Of a stretch of 64,000 nucleotides of DNA, positions 24,565 to 37,304 are shown piece by piece. Numbering within the stretch: the first letter of the stretch is position 1; each line of letters starts with the position of its first letter. Under the pieces are notes generated by a model that was given only the letters and a program-made list of their open reading frames with translations, was not told the origin of the DNA and did not search any database. Position numbers and translations under genes: made by a program. The stretch is from Tubulanus polymorphus (taxonomy: Eukaryota > Nemertea > Palaeonemertea > Tubulaniformes > Tubulanidae), in contig NC_134026.1 in assembly GCF_964204645.1 (NCBI RefSeq), positions 20,540,650 to 20,604,649 on the forward strand, read 5' to 3'.

Positions 24565-27500
24565 ATGAAGACCGAAAAATATTCACCAGGATCTACGCCG
24601 TGTCAAGACGGAGATCACGTCCGACTCAAACGTACCATGGGTTTAAGGAATGGCATAGGTGTTATTATGGGCATGATAATCGGCAGCGGTATATTCGTCA
24701 GTCCGAAAGGCGTTTTGGAACATTCAGGTTCAATAGGCGGATCGCTGCTTATATGGACGTTCTGTGGATTTATAGCGCTTTTAGGCTCATTGTCGTACGC
24801 CGAAATTGGCTCGATCATCCCCGTTTCCGGTGGTCCATATGCCTACACGTTACGCGCATTTGGAGAGTTTCCTGCATTTATGATGATGTGGTTGAATGTC
24901 TTCGTTCGTTCACCGATTGGCATGGCTGTTGTTGCAATCGCTTTTGGAAATTATATCATTGACCCGTTCTATTCGCATTGCGATCAACAACCGGAGACTG
25001 TTATCAAACTCCTAGCCATCTTTGCGATAGGTATGTTCACTGTCTTGATTTGGTCTTGCAACTCAAAAGAATGAATGCAATGACTGTTCATGTTTCATCT
25101 AAAACTCAATTATATAGTTAATGGTACCCTTTTTGTGCGACCGGTCGAAAATCCGACTTTCTGTTGCCCTTCATATCATGTAGTACTTTTATATAGGACC
25201 AGATTTTTTTATTGTTTTCATTTCAGTGGGGACAGTTGCATTAAACTGCGTTAGCATCCAATGGGCCACACGTTTGCTAGATAGTTTGTCGTTTACGAAA
25301 ATGATTGCATTAGCCGCCATCATAATCGCTGGGATCATTAAGTTAGGCATAGGTAAATCTAATCGCGCTGTCCAACAGCTCATTTCCACTTAAAACAACG
25401 AACAATTTCATTTAGACTACCAGGCGGGGAGAAGTTCTAAGTTCAGCGAACCTTTCAAAAGAACAAACACCAACCCAGGAGAGTGGGCTCTAGGATTCTA
25501 TGCAGGGATGTTTTCATATTCCGGGTGGTGAGTATACCTTGTTGCAACAACCTTGAAATAAATGAATTCATTGACATTCGTAGTCAAGTGTTTGACGTGA
25601 CATTGTTTCAGGCACAGTCTGAACTTTGTAGCAGAGGAAATAAAAAACCCAAACAGGTACTGTATTGACAGCATTACTGCTCACCGTTGATGGAAAAAAA
25701 TATATTCGTGACGACGATCAGAGAGAATCGCACAATGATAATGAAATACCAAGTCCGAAAATTTTTTCTAGAAGTAGAAGGTTATTCTTTCCAGAAGATG
25801 ACTATTCGAATTGTCGAAACGTCGAATAAACTACCAGCTGTAGAAAACATTTTCGGACTTTGTATTTCGTTATCATTGTGGGATCTCACTATATTAATAC
25901 AATGTGCTATTTGTGTCGGCCCTAAAGAACCATCATTCGCGTAAGGTTTTGTTCGTTTTATTAATTTGTTCCAGGAATTTAACTTTGGCCATCGTGATAT
26001 CTGTACCGATGGTGACATTCTTATACGTGATGACAAACTTCGCATATTTTGCCGTGTTAGAGGCGGATCTGGTGTTGGAGTCAAATGCAGTAGCAGTGGT
26101 AAGGAAATGCGAATATTTATTTTAATTCAAATGTTTAGCTTCCTTTTTCATCGTAAAAATTTCTGATAGCGTGTGGTTTCCAAAATATTCATGAACACTT
26201 TTGCACAAAAATGTTTTGGCATCCATCCTCATATCGTATCATTTGGCAATGTGATGCATACGGCAAGGAATAATGTTTTCGCGCACTCTCGCAGTCGAAG
26301 TGCGTAACAGCAACCGCAATAAACGTTTAGGAACACTACAAAAAAGTGTATTATTGTACTAAATTTTCTTTTTAAACTAGACGTTTGCTAACAAGTTATT
26401 TGGTGTTATGTCGTGGTGTATGCCGTTGCTTGTAGCATTGTCAACCTTAGGTACTTTGAACAGCAGTTTCATCGTTTTACCGAGGTACGAGATAAACGTG
26501 AATTAAAACTGTATCTATGAAAGGAAGAAATGCCCAAATTGGAAAATAATATAAATTAGAAATTCAACAATGACCGACAAAGCGCTTCTAATACATAGTC
26601 ATGTAAGGCCTATAATGCGTTGTACATTTCATTCCAGGGTGATTTTCGTCGCTGCGCGACAGGGCCATCTCCCGCACTGCCTGTCGTTAGTAAGCCTGAA
26701 ATATATTACGCCAATAACCGCGTGTATATTTACGGTTAGTTTCAAATGTTTCAAATGTTGAAAAATTGTGAATGAATGAAGCGAACATTTCTGTTGTAAG
26801 GTGGGGTCTGTCTCTTGTATTCGTGTGTAATGACTTATTTACTTAAAATACTTACGTGAATACGTAAATACTTGTTTACTTGCAGGGCCTTTTGACGGGT
26901 ATCGTAGTGATTTTCAGCGTCGACCTCTATAAACTGATTTCGTTCTTTGCCTTTTTGGAAATTTCAATGCTAGTTGTTCCTGTGATAGGATTATTGTACC
27001 TGAGGTGGAAACACCCGGACATACCTCGCCCAGTAAAGGTTTGTAATTTGTGAAAAAATTAGTGAATGAAGAATTTGAATGATTGACGATTCAGCTCAAT
27101 GACTCGTGAAATATTCGCGATGAATAACTCCACGTAAATCTTCAAGAAAACATTGTTGAACTGATATTAACGCACAATGTGTACCAAAATGGAATTTTTA
27201 TATCGCATTGGCCACTAAACCTCAGGGTGGATCTGGGATTCTTGAAGTGGTAGATCTGAAGATTGGATGAGATTGGAATCATCTGAGAAAGGCAGATTTG
27301 GCAATGCGTGGGCTGCTTGTGCAAAACATTGGTTGGATTTCTGGTGGTCCTCCAATAGAGAAGGGGCCTATCGGGATCCATTTGGATATATTCTTTATTT
27401 TCCTTGCTAAAGAAACTTTTTCATACTTTAATGAAATTTTAAGGGGCCTGACCGGTCCACCGAACCCCTAAATTCGCCCTTGCAACTTATCCGTGAATTA

Positions 27501-27928
27501 ATTCTTTATGGTCTTACGTTGCAGGTACACAAAATTGTTCACATGAGTTTCTTATCCGTTTCGGTAGTAACGCTGATTCTACCATTTTACGTCGATCCAC
27601 TCGGCACGATGTATGGAATACTGTTCGTTTTAACGGGAGTACCTGCCTACTGGTTTGGAATCACTTGGAAAAACAAACCAGCAATTATACAGAAGAATAT
27701 AGGTATTTACATTGAATATAAATCGAAAATCATATTCACATGCATTTATGTATAGATAACTCGTCGAAGTGGGTTAGCCTACGTCAGTGTTACTTCGATA
27801 GGTCTGTTCCCACCTTTAAAATCATTTTATATATATTATTTTTCTTTTGTATAGATTACACTACAATTGGCCTCCAAAAGTTGTTCTTCGCCGCAAAGAC
27901 AGATGCTCTTGTTATCGAGACAGGCTGA
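24565..27928 (+). CDS. LAT-type amino acid transporter A (SLC7 light chain)
   Basis: Coding exons: 24565-25030, 25227-25352, 25416-25527, 25612-25656, 25975-26098, 26381-26484, 26638-26734, 26886-27038, 27525-27702, 27855-27928. They join in frame to 492 residues, the usual LAT length. The family exchanges neutral or cationic amino acids across membranes, normally disulfide-linked to a heavy chain (4F2hc or rBAT). Seen here: the TM1 signature [32 protein letters not shown], the heavy-chain Cys in DPFYSHC (about residue 139), FSYSGW-HSLNF at TM6, and YWFGITWKNKP near the end. This is the most divergent copy: intron 1 is only 196 nt, the N-terminus is three residues longer, and FPLC is replaced by YSHC. 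It is the first of five tandem copies. Confidence 0.94.
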
Positions 27929-28190
27929 AGCGGACCGGCCCCCGAAATCGATTGTGACCAAAAGGTCAAATTTCACTGGCAATTGCGTAGTCGGCTCCTG
28001 GACCTTCTTATTCAAAGCAGCCAAAACAGGACGACAAGAAACTTGAAATTGATTTACATTTGAAAATGTAGTCCATGGTCTAATATAATCGCGTTCATAA
28101 AAATATGTATTTTTCCATATTCCCATAAAATATACCACTTGAATTGTAAACATTTCGATTCTGTTGTTTTTCCTATGATGTGACAAAATT

Positions 28191-28196
28191 ATTAAA
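28191..28196 (+). terminator. ATTAAA poly(A) signal, transporter A
   Basis: An ATTAAA hexamer follows a 3' UTR shared with genes B, C and D. It lies at the same place in each, so it is the likely variant poly(A) signal. Confidence 0.45.
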
Positions 28197-29085
28197 ACAA
28201 CCAATTAACCCTACGCTCGAATTGAATTTGAAACGCTGATCTACCTTCTTTTCTTATTGCCAGAGATCATCTACATCACGAAACAAAAAGTATTTTCATG
28301 ATATGTATGCTTTTATTTGATACACAGATCGACAATAAGCAATATTTGGTATTACAAAATATTAGATATTACAAAATACTTCGAAGAAACTTTAATCTAG
28401 TGTTGATGAAGACAATGGTCGATTTCACAGTCAGAACATACATATTTACGGCTATTCTAAACCAAACTAACAAACTAGATGAATAACCTTTTTAGATTTG
28501 CACTATTGACATCATCAGACAATATGAACTTTGAAATCGAAATTTATTATCTATCTATACCGCACGGGTATATGGAAGGATTTTTTCTAGTAGCGTAACT
28601 GTATACCAATCCGTAAGGCCTCGTGTCATTGAATTATACATGTCGAAAACCTACCATTTTTCCAACGTTAAAGTACGTCGTAACTCGTAAATCTCATTCG
28701 ACGCCAAAAAAGGAACGTACTTCGAGGAGGATCCCACAGAGGATCGAGCTGGCTAAATGGAAATATTTAGGTCATCAAAAAGTATGGTTATATACTTGGC
28801 ACCGAATTATCTACCAACACCGTATTGTGTTTGATAGCGTGTAGCGGGTTCGATTTTTGCTGATACTATAAAGGTGGTACATCGATCCGTCGAAAGTAGA
28901 ACACGTTCTATGTGTGCGATTAGAATGTCCTGAGTGAACGTCGGATTAAGTGGACTACTGATCGCCCGGTGTCACAGTACAACTAATGTCTATTTATTAA
29001 TGGATGAGACCTGTTTTTCTTGGATATTTTGCTTACTTTTTGGGGTACATACCTCATTTATGTCTTTACAGAATGCCAAAAATCG
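28197..29085. other. A-B intergenic DNA with shared upstream module
   Basis: There is no gene. Words such as CGAGCTGGCTAAATGG and CATCAAAAAGTATGG (28747-28786) are shared with the upstream DNA of genes C, D and E and with the 1.66-kb repeat. The module around 28900-28960 contains the palindrome AGAACACGTTCT at 28908-28919. Confidence 0.5.
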
Positions 29086-29430
29086 CCGTGCAATACTGGT
29101 ACAACGGTCTTCAAGCATTTCGCAGTGTTGATCATCTTTGGTCTTAGGTATGAACTATATCGACCGTGTCCAATCCTGCGGTTCATTCTTTCGGGCTACA
29201 TATTAAACGTACCAACTATTAACATCCGGTTTCACTTACAGTTCACAAGTAATCGATTAGCATCCCCGTGCAATACTGGTACAACGGTCTTACGCATTCC
29301 GCAGTGTTGATCATCTTGGTCATAGGTCTGAACTATATCGACCGTGCCCAATCCTGTCGTTCATTCTTTCGTACTACTATTCTACGTACCAACCAACATC
29401 CGGGTTCACTTACAGTTCGCAAGTAATCGA
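29086..29430. repeat. ~180-bp tandem duplication upstream of transporter B
   Basis: CCGTGCAATACTGGTACAAC occurs at 29086 and 29266. What follows, including the GTGTTGATCATCTT and ATATCGACCGTG words, is repeated with small changes. The duplicated text matches the single copy upstream of gene C at about 36400. Confidence 0.85.
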
Positions 29431-29599
29431 TTTATTCCGGTTACCGAAGTTCACCCTAGATTCGGTTACTTTTTAGTCGACGAAAGTCGACTTCAGTGTT
29501 TATACTGCATCGTAAGCGATGTTGCTTCCGATAGTGTGAACTCAGTTGCCGCCGTAAACATTTTCTTTCGATTGTCTATCGATTGATTTGTCGACATAT

Positions 29600-29675
29600 G
29601 CCGGGAATGTATGCTGAACAATAGACGTTACATCGAAATATCGTGGATGATATTATAATTTATCATTGCTTTCGG
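29600..29675 (+). other. Transporter B 5' non-coding exon (3' end)
   Basis: The donor TTCGG|GTAAGTC is at 29676, conserved with genes A, C and E. The matching acceptor CTGTTTTAG ends at 31175, upstream of the ATG at 31290. The 5' limit given is approximate. Confidence 0.55.
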
Positions 29676-29785
29676 GTAAGTCAAATCAAATATTGCTCGT
29701 AGGTCAAATGCAAATGTCAAGATTAATTTAAGCAAATGTCATGATTAATTTGTACAGGCCGAAAAGAACGCAGTATAGATGGATA

Positions 29786-30607
29786 TTAGAGGGGCGGATG
29801 CAGGGTCCTATCTCGAGAAAAAGCAAAGAAAAGCACTCGATATTATGGACTACTGTATCCATGCCTCGCGAGCGCCGTAGGTGCGAAGCCATTAAGGGGT
29901 GTGGGGACGTTATATCCTAAATTCAAGACATTTTTAGGCCATTCTGGTGGGTTTTGGAGGCATAAAATCCGATTCTAAAAAAGGACATTTGATGCAAAAT
30001 TCTAAGTCAAGACTGACAAGAAAAGGACTCGTTTGCAAGTGATAGAGTTATTATGAAGTTTGATATTTCGCTGATATGACAGAAGTAACTTTTCTACTAG
30101 ACTTGTAATACATGAAATGCAAAATAGAAAATGAATTGACATTGTTATCGGCTGTCAAATTGGTAACCGTAATCTTAAGTATTGATTACATTGTCATTGA
30201 AAAAAAGTCTATACACAATGCACAGAAAGATAAACTTGAAATACATGTAATGTTAAAAAAAACAAACAAAGCAACTTTCAGCGGAATAAAATCTTCAATT
30301 CATATTATGATAGACGTGATAATCTATAACACACTGCCTTGTCATAAGTATTGTGAAGTATGGCACTGGTAAATGGAGTGCATATCACAAGGGCACATTT
30401 GTGCTAACCATGCATTTTATGTAGGTTTGAGAGCAAGTTGATGTCGGACTTGTGGATTTGAGGCCGGTGGTACTTTCTGCGTCAAACGACGGCAAACATG
30501 GCCATTAAATGTCAAACTTCCAGGGGCATCCCCTAGAGGCGCGGACAAAGTTCGACGGGGTTCCAAAACTGTCGGAACCCCCCCCCCCCCTCATTGATCC
30601 ACCCTTG
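29786..30607. mobile_element. ~820-bp insertion with GGGGCGGAT / ATCCACCC ends
   Basis: Gene C has continuous sequence here (about 36840), whereas gene B is interrupted between GATGGATAT and ATATCGTATGTTG. The insert starts TAGAGGGGCGGATGCAGGG and ends TTGATCCACCCTTG, an imperfect inverted match. It resembles the element at 47458-47927 and contains a run of 14 C near 30578. No transposase was seen. Confidence 0.6.
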
Positions 30608-30792
30608 ATATCGTATGTTGCACAATATTACTAGAAGTATAAAACTCATTAAAGAAATTTCCATTGACAATCAATCTGGTTTTTTGCGTGGGGGAAATAA
30701 GAGGAAATAGAAGAATTCCTGTTTAAATACATTTGACACATATGGCGTTAGGGGCCGCGCATTTAGTACGTAAGCTTGACTTCCGGGTGTTT

Positions 30793-30808
30793 TTACCCCC
30801 CCCCCCCC
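30793..30808. repeat. Poly-C tract
   Basis: A run of about 13 C in the 5' UTR intron of transporter B. Confidence 0.8.
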
Positions 30809-31289
30809 ACTCCAAATGTGTGCGCCCTCAGTTTTTATTTTTCAGAATCCATTGTTTAAAAAAGGCAAAATTCACCAGCATTCATCAGAACTTCGACGAC
30901 GATGTACGTATTCCCAGGAAATCCCGAAAAATAGGGGATATTTGTAAAAATAATATTGTGTTTCGTGCACAAAGTACGTTCTATAAACTTACCCCTGCCC
31001 CTTGGAAAAAATATGCACGCTCTAGGGGTGCGGTGGGTTCAATTCTGCGCAAATTGCGTACGAACGCGTCGGGGTAAAGGTAAAATGCAAAAAAGGCTGA
31101 ATTTCCGAACCTAATTTGCTAATATTCAAAACCATATGTAGTCCATGTGCATGCCTTCAATTGTCTCTGTTTTAGCCTCTTAACATTGTTCCCAAAGGAT
31201 CTGGGCGCCGATAATCTGGTTGCCACACTATACTTGGAAAACCAGCTTAGTCGATATAGAAGCGGAGTAATCCGACCACTCGTTTAAAA

Positions 31290-34200
31290 ATGGAGGCCGA
31301 TAAAGATTCACCGCAATCTCAAGACGGGGATCACGTCCGGTTGAAACGCACCTTGGGACTAAGGAACGGGATATGCTTGATTATGGGCATCATAATCGGC
31401 AGCGGTATATTCGTCAGTCCGAAAGGCGTTTTGGAACATACGGGTTCAATTGGTGCGTCGCTGCTTCTATGGACGTTCTGCGGATTTATTGCACTATTAG
31501 GTTCATTTTCTTACGCCGAAATTGGTTCGGTTATCCCAGTTTCCAGTGGCCCATATGCCTACACGTTACGCGCATTTGGAGAGATACCAGCATTTATGGT
31601 GATGTGGATGATTGTTGTCGTTCGCGGACCCGTTAGTATGGCTATTCTCGCTATCACATGCGGAAATTATATCATTGAACCGTTTTTTCCGCTTTGCGAT
31701 CAACAACCGGAGGCCGCTGTCAAACTCATAGCCATCATCGCGATAAGTATGTTCATTGGATTTGGTTTGGAACTTAGGACATTTATCCGAAGATGATTGT
31801 TGTTTAGAAACTCGAAATTCTAAAACAAAATCTGTATCTTGCTTTCTGTTGCCATTTTATAAGAGTATAACAATTAGTTGTCCCAACTATCGTAGCGCAG
31901 AAGGAACATGCGATTGACCTTATATTAGATAACGTTTAGGTGTAAACGTTTTATGAATTTTGTTTAATGATTCCAAAAGGTGTCCAATTCCTTAAGTACA
32001 TCAAAAAAAACATCTTTGATGCGTAAGCTTTTTCTTGTTTTTATAAGAATAATTTATATCTGAGAAAAAAAAATCATATATTCACTTTTTGATTAATACT
32101 TTAACTCGTACAACTTAAACTTAAAATTTGATTGAATAAAACTTACGTAAGACAAACTCGCATGTCCCTTAATATACTTTTAATATACAGTTAATAATAA
32201 ACTTTTTACAAATAACATACATATTGACATTAATATAAGCGCTTCCATAGACAACATCCAAATTATGTGCCCGTCAGCAAAAATGGCCTTTCTATCATGA
32301 TTGTCCCACTTTGCATTCCAGTAGGGACAGTCGCATTAAACTGCGTTAGCGTCAAATGGGCCACGCGGTTGCAGGATAGTTTGTCGTTTACGAAGATTAT
32401 TGCTTTAGCTGCCATTATAATCGCCGGTATCGTCAAGTTAGTCATAGGTAATAGGAATCGCACTCTCCTACTCCCTGTTTCCATTTCTAACAACGAACAA
32501 TTTCATTTAGACTACCAGGCGGGGAGAAGTTCAAAGTTCAAAGAACCTTTCAAAAGAACAAACACCAACCCAGCAGAGTGGGCTCTAGGATTCTATGCTG
32601 GGATGTTTTCATATGCTGGATGGTGAGTGCCTTACTGCAACGACGTTTGACATAATTGTTGAAATAAATGAATTCATTGAGGTCCAGAGAGATTTTTCAA
32701 ATTACCATGTATGTTCCAGGTACAATCTGAACTATGTAGTGGAAGAAATAAAAAATCCTAACAGGTATAGTATTGACAGCATTACATTTCCATTGAAGAA
32801 TGTATTTAAACCATATAAATGCGCATAATTGAATAAATCGTACGTATGAAAATAACCGAAGCCCTGAAGAAAGCTAGGCTAGAGAAACATGCGTGTATAT
32901 GTTTTAAACGAAGATCTGGATCTGCTATTGGCACCTCTTAAAACTCAACTTTCAGATACGGTTCGTTCATTTGTTCTAGGAATTTAACTTTGGCCATCGT
33001 GATATCTGTACCGATGGTGACATTCTTATACGTGATGACAAACTTAGCATATTTTGCCGTCCTAGAGCAAGATCTGGTGTTGGAGTCAAATGCAGTAGCA
33101 GTGGTGAGAAGTGAATTAGGTTTAATTTGATATATCGCTTCCCTTGTTAGTAAAAAGACGTCGTGCGTTTGCCATTACATTTTTGTACACGGAGAGTGTT
33201 TTGGTATCCACGCAGGCACTTATATTATTTTGCAATGGTTCGGTGTGTGACACATCGGCAAGGAAACAATGTTTTACATTGCATTTCGCTGTTTACGTAC
33301 ACTGGACTGTAACAGTGCTCAGCATCGAAAATGTGTAACATATTATCATATTATTGTCTTTAACTAGACGTTTGGGAACAAGTTATTTGGTGTGATGGCA
33401 TGGTGTATACCGTTGCTCGTAGCATTGTCGACGTTAGGTAGTCTGAACGGCAGTTCCATCGTAGCGCCTAGGTACGAGACTAAAGGATTAACGTTTTGGT
33501 CAGGACTACATTACAATAAGAAATTCCAAATAAGGAAAAAAGACACTATTGGGAAAGAATGTCCAAACGACCGAGCTATTCGTTTTAACAGTCGTTGTAC
33601 ATTCTATTCTAGGGTGATTTTCGTCGCAGCACGACGTGGCCATCTCCCGCATAGCCTGGCGTTAGTAAGCCTGAGATATGTTACGCCGATAACTGCGTGT
33701 ATATTTACAGTAAGTTTCAAACGGAATATAAAACAAAAAGTGTGAATCAGCCTTATGTATCCACGTGAAATGGCATGTAATGTGTAAATAGATATACTTG
33801 TTTACTTTCAGGGTCTTTTGACGGTTATCATAGTGATTTTCAGTGTCGACCTCTATAGGCTGATTTCGTACTTTTCCTTTTTGGACATGTTTATGTTGAT
33901 TGTTCCTGTCATAGGGTTATTGCACCTGAGGTGGAAACACCCAGACATACCTCGCCCAGTCAAGGTTTGTAATTTGTGAAAACTAGTTAATGAAGAATAA
34001 GAATTTATTTATTAAATAAATATTCTATTTACTTTCTAATTGCCTTACGTTTCAGGTGCACAACATTGTTCACTTGAGTTTCTTATTCGTTTCGGTAGTA
34101 ACGCTGATTCTACCATTTTACGTCGATCCACTCGGCACGGTATATGGAATACTGATCGTTTTGACGGGATTACCTGCCTACTGGTTTGGAGTCACCTGGA

Positions 34201-34485
34201 AAAACAAACCAGCATTTATACAGAAGTATATCTGTATGTACATTATATGAAATAGTCGAGAATCACATTCACATACATTTATGTTTAAGATAGACCGCAA
34301 AGAAGTGGGGTTAGGCTACGTCTAGCGTTACTTCAAAAAGTTCCAGAGATTCCATCGTGATAACATATATACAATATCATATCATATCAATATCACTTTT
34401 CATTTGTATAGATTACTCTACAATTGGCCTTCAAAAGTTGTTCTTCGCCGCTAAGACGGATGCTGTTCTCATCGAGACAGGCTGA
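31290..34485 (+). CDS. LAT-type amino acid transporter B (SLC7 light chain)
   Basis: Coding exons: 31290-31746, 32322-32447, 32511-32622, 32720-32764, 32980-33103, 33368-33471, 33613-33709, 33812-33964, 34056-34233, 34412-34485. They join in frame to 489 residues with the same intron phases as the other copies. TM1 has [14 protein letters not shown]. The heavy-chain Cys is in EPFFPLC (residue 136). TM6 reads FSYAGW-YNLNY, with Tyr after the Trp where human LAT1 has Asn258. Exon 8 has LLHLRWKHPD where the other copies have [10 protein letters not shown]. Exon 1 ends ATAA|GTATGT rather than ATAG|GTATGT as in gene A, which changes the junction codon from Val to Ile. Confidence 0.94.
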
Positions 34486-34753
34486 AGTGGACCCGGCCCC
34501 GGAATCGCGCGCGTGACCGAAAGTCAAATTTACTGGCAACCACTGCGTTGTCGGCACCTGGACCTTCTTATTAAAACCCAGCCAAAACGGGACGAAAATA
34601 AATTTGCAGTTCAATTTAAATCTGAAAATGTAGTCCATAGTCTAATATATTTCACCTGCTGAAATTGTTTTCACGTGAATATGTCATCTTCCAAAAGATA
34701 TGAAAATCGTAAACAACTTGATTCTGTTGTTTTTCTTATGATGCAACAGAAAC

Positions 34754-34759
34754 ATTAAA
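34754..34759 (+). terminator. ATTAAA poly(A) signal, transporter B
   Basis: This hexamer is at the position equivalent to that in genes A, C and D, about 270 nt after the stop. Confidence 0.45.
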
Positions 34760-36020
34760 GAACAAAAAAAGCAATTTACCCACTTAGTGTAACCTGCGAG
34801 GCACTGCTGCCGGTTCAAAGCAACAAACTCAAGTCGAGTGATTGTTTAAGGCTGAGGCGTTAGCGTGTGTGACTGAACATTTTTGTTGTTTATTTGTCAA
34901 CTGCTGTACCCACGGGTTAAAATCTTCAGTATCGTGTATAATTCATACATTATGAAATGATCATATCGGTACTTTACATCTTTGCTATCTATAGTTTTGT
35001 TACGGGCTTCCATGGGAAGATGACTTGTGGGATTGAATTCGACAATTAGCAATAATAAATCCGCTTTAGATAATAACGAACTTCTTAGATTAGCTAAGCG
35101 TTAGGATGACTCTATACAAGGTAGATCATCAAGACAATGGCCAATTTTCGAATTCAGAACATATGTTTAGGGCTATGATAACGCAAAACGGAAAACAAAC
35201 GCACTCGATGAATGACCTTTCTATATCCACACTTGACATCAGCGTTTTGAACTTTGAATTCGCGATGAATTATTTATCTTCACTGCACGAATATGCAAAT
35301 GGATGATACATTTTTAGCATTACAGTATACTAATTCGGAAGGCCTCGTGTTATTGAATTTCCATACAAACATCGAACATTTTCTAACCTTTCTAGTATGT
35401 CACTCACAGAGGACTATGTAATTGAGATACAGAAGCTTAAAGTAAACCTGTGCGTTATCCATTAATTCACTTGTCACCAAATACAACAATGAGTGAATCT
35501 CGTGCGATGCAATCGGGATCCCTACAGATCAGTGATTACAGGAGCGTCTGCATCACTTATTACACAAATTACTGTAGGCTACCCAACGTAAATCGGTTAC
35601 TATTTATCTTGGTAGACCATGTGGTTTTGTTAGCAAATGATTTCCTTTATCCTACCTATGAACTCGGTTTCTAATTCGCTAACCGCCTTAGTTTGGCAAA
35701 AAAAATCCAGGTCCCAACTGTATTAATCTAGCCATAGTTTACTGTATAACTACAAACTAGAGAAAATAATTCACTTTGTTCAAGCACCTTTAAAAGCGTC
35801 TTCTGTTTTGAAAGGGTTTTCTACGGAATCAAGGAGTCATAGGGACCCTGTACCGGTATGTAAAATGGAACGTACTTCGATGCTTAAAATGATCGAGCTG
35901 GCCGAATGGCAATATTCAGGTTATCAAAAAGTGTGGCTCTATACTTGACACTGAATTTACTAACATACTGTCCTTGATAGCGTGGCAAGTAAATAAAAGC
36001 CTTCGATTTTTGCTGATTCA
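34760..36020. other. B-C intergenic DNA
   Basis: There is no recognised gene. Long stretches align with the C-D and D-E spacers, for example GATCAGTGATT near 35528 and TTATCAAAAAGTGTGGCT near 35923. It is therefore part of the duplicated ~6-kb unit. Confidence 0.5.
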
Positions 36021-36172
36021 TATATACTGAATTGAATAGAATGCTTTATTTTAATTTTTTCAATTCAATTATCAACCACAACAAAAAGAAAAGAAAATAA
36101 TTGAATGAAAAAAAAAACGGTTTGTAGCCCAAAGGGAACAACCATGCATATACAACAAAACACGGCTTTCAG
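36021..36172 (-). mobile_element. Likely non-LTR retroelement 3' tail, reverse orientation
   Basis: ATTGAATTGAATAGAATGC, TTTATTTTAATTTTTTCAATT and an A/T-rich stretch interrupt text that is continuous in the 22.0-kb copy of the module. Read on the - strand it ends AATTGAAAAAATTAAAATAAAG. Only a 3' end is present. Confidence 0.45.
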
Positions 36173-36289
36173 GCGGAATATACCAAAGGGGTCTTAAAAG
36201 ATATCTAGGATCGTTGCCGCCGCTTCGCATCTTGGAAGGGTCGAAGGTTTGATAGAACGAAGCCAGTTGATTGACTGAATTACATTGAT

Positions 36290-36774
36290 TCATCGAGTTC
36301 TATTTGAGCGATTAGAATATCAGGCGAATTTCAGTTTTCGTAATTAGTCGACTAGTGATCGGAGCTAATAATCTGGCGCACTAAAGTTCCGTCTAACGCA
36401 TTTCGTAGTGTCGATCATCTTGGTCATAAGTCCGAACTACATCGGCCGTGCACAATTCTGCGGATCGCCATTTTCGGACTACAGTTCTGACTAACTGACA
36501 ATAGTTGAACTTAGTTTGCAAGTACAAGTATTTGATATATTTCGATAACCGAAGTTCACTCTAGGTTCGGGTGTACCTTTTAGTCGACGAAAGTTGGCCA
36601 ACTTATGATTTGACCGTGATTTTACCTCCGATAATTTAAACCCAACAACCGCCGTAAACTTTCCGTCGGATTATCTGGTCGCTTTATCTGTTAGCATATG
36701 TCGGGAAGGTGTGCGCTGTGCTATAGACGGTGTATAGAAATATTGCGGATGATGTTAATTTCTCACTACTTCGG
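36290..36774 (+). promoter_or_regulatory. Transporter C upstream module and 5' non-coding exon
   Basis: The module GATTAGAATATCAGGCGAA is followed by TTAGTCGACTAGTG, shared with D and E. The block ends at the donor TCGG|GTAAGT (36775). The matching acceptor CTGTTTCAG ends at 37211 and exon 2 carries the ATG at 37305. Confidence 0.55.
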
Positions 36775-37304
36775 GTAAGTCAAATGCAAATATCTTAATT
36801 ACTTTCTACAAACCGTAAAAGATCGCACTATGTGAGTGGTAGACATCATATGTTGAACAATATTACTAAATATCCCTTTCGAGAAGACCCTCAATCTGAA
36901 TTTTGCGTTGAAGAAATGAAAGAAATAGAAGATTTCCTTTATTCAAATACATTTGACAAACATGGCGAAGAGGCGCTTGTAAATGCTGCAGATATGTAAT
37001 AATGTCATGACGCGTACACGCTTTCCATAGCTACTTTGATGAGTGCATTCATCGCCAGGAGTGCGGTTGCCTTAATTCCACGCCAAATGCGTATGAACTT
37101 ACCCTTCGTAGTAAAGGTAAAAAACAAACAAAGGCCTCATCAATTCATATCCTGGCCGAGATTCAAAACCTGATATATTTCATGTGCCTGCATCGATTAG
37201 CTCTGTTTCAGCCTCTAGGTATTGTTTCCTAAATATCTGGATAATAATCTGGTTGCCACACTCAGTCGAGAAAGAAGTAGAGTAATCCGACAAATCGTTT
37301 TAGA

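Noticed and set aside
25687-26084. Overlapping ORFs on both strands around transporter A exon 5
   Set aside because: They are shadow frames of the real exon at 25975-26098 and the adjacent intron.
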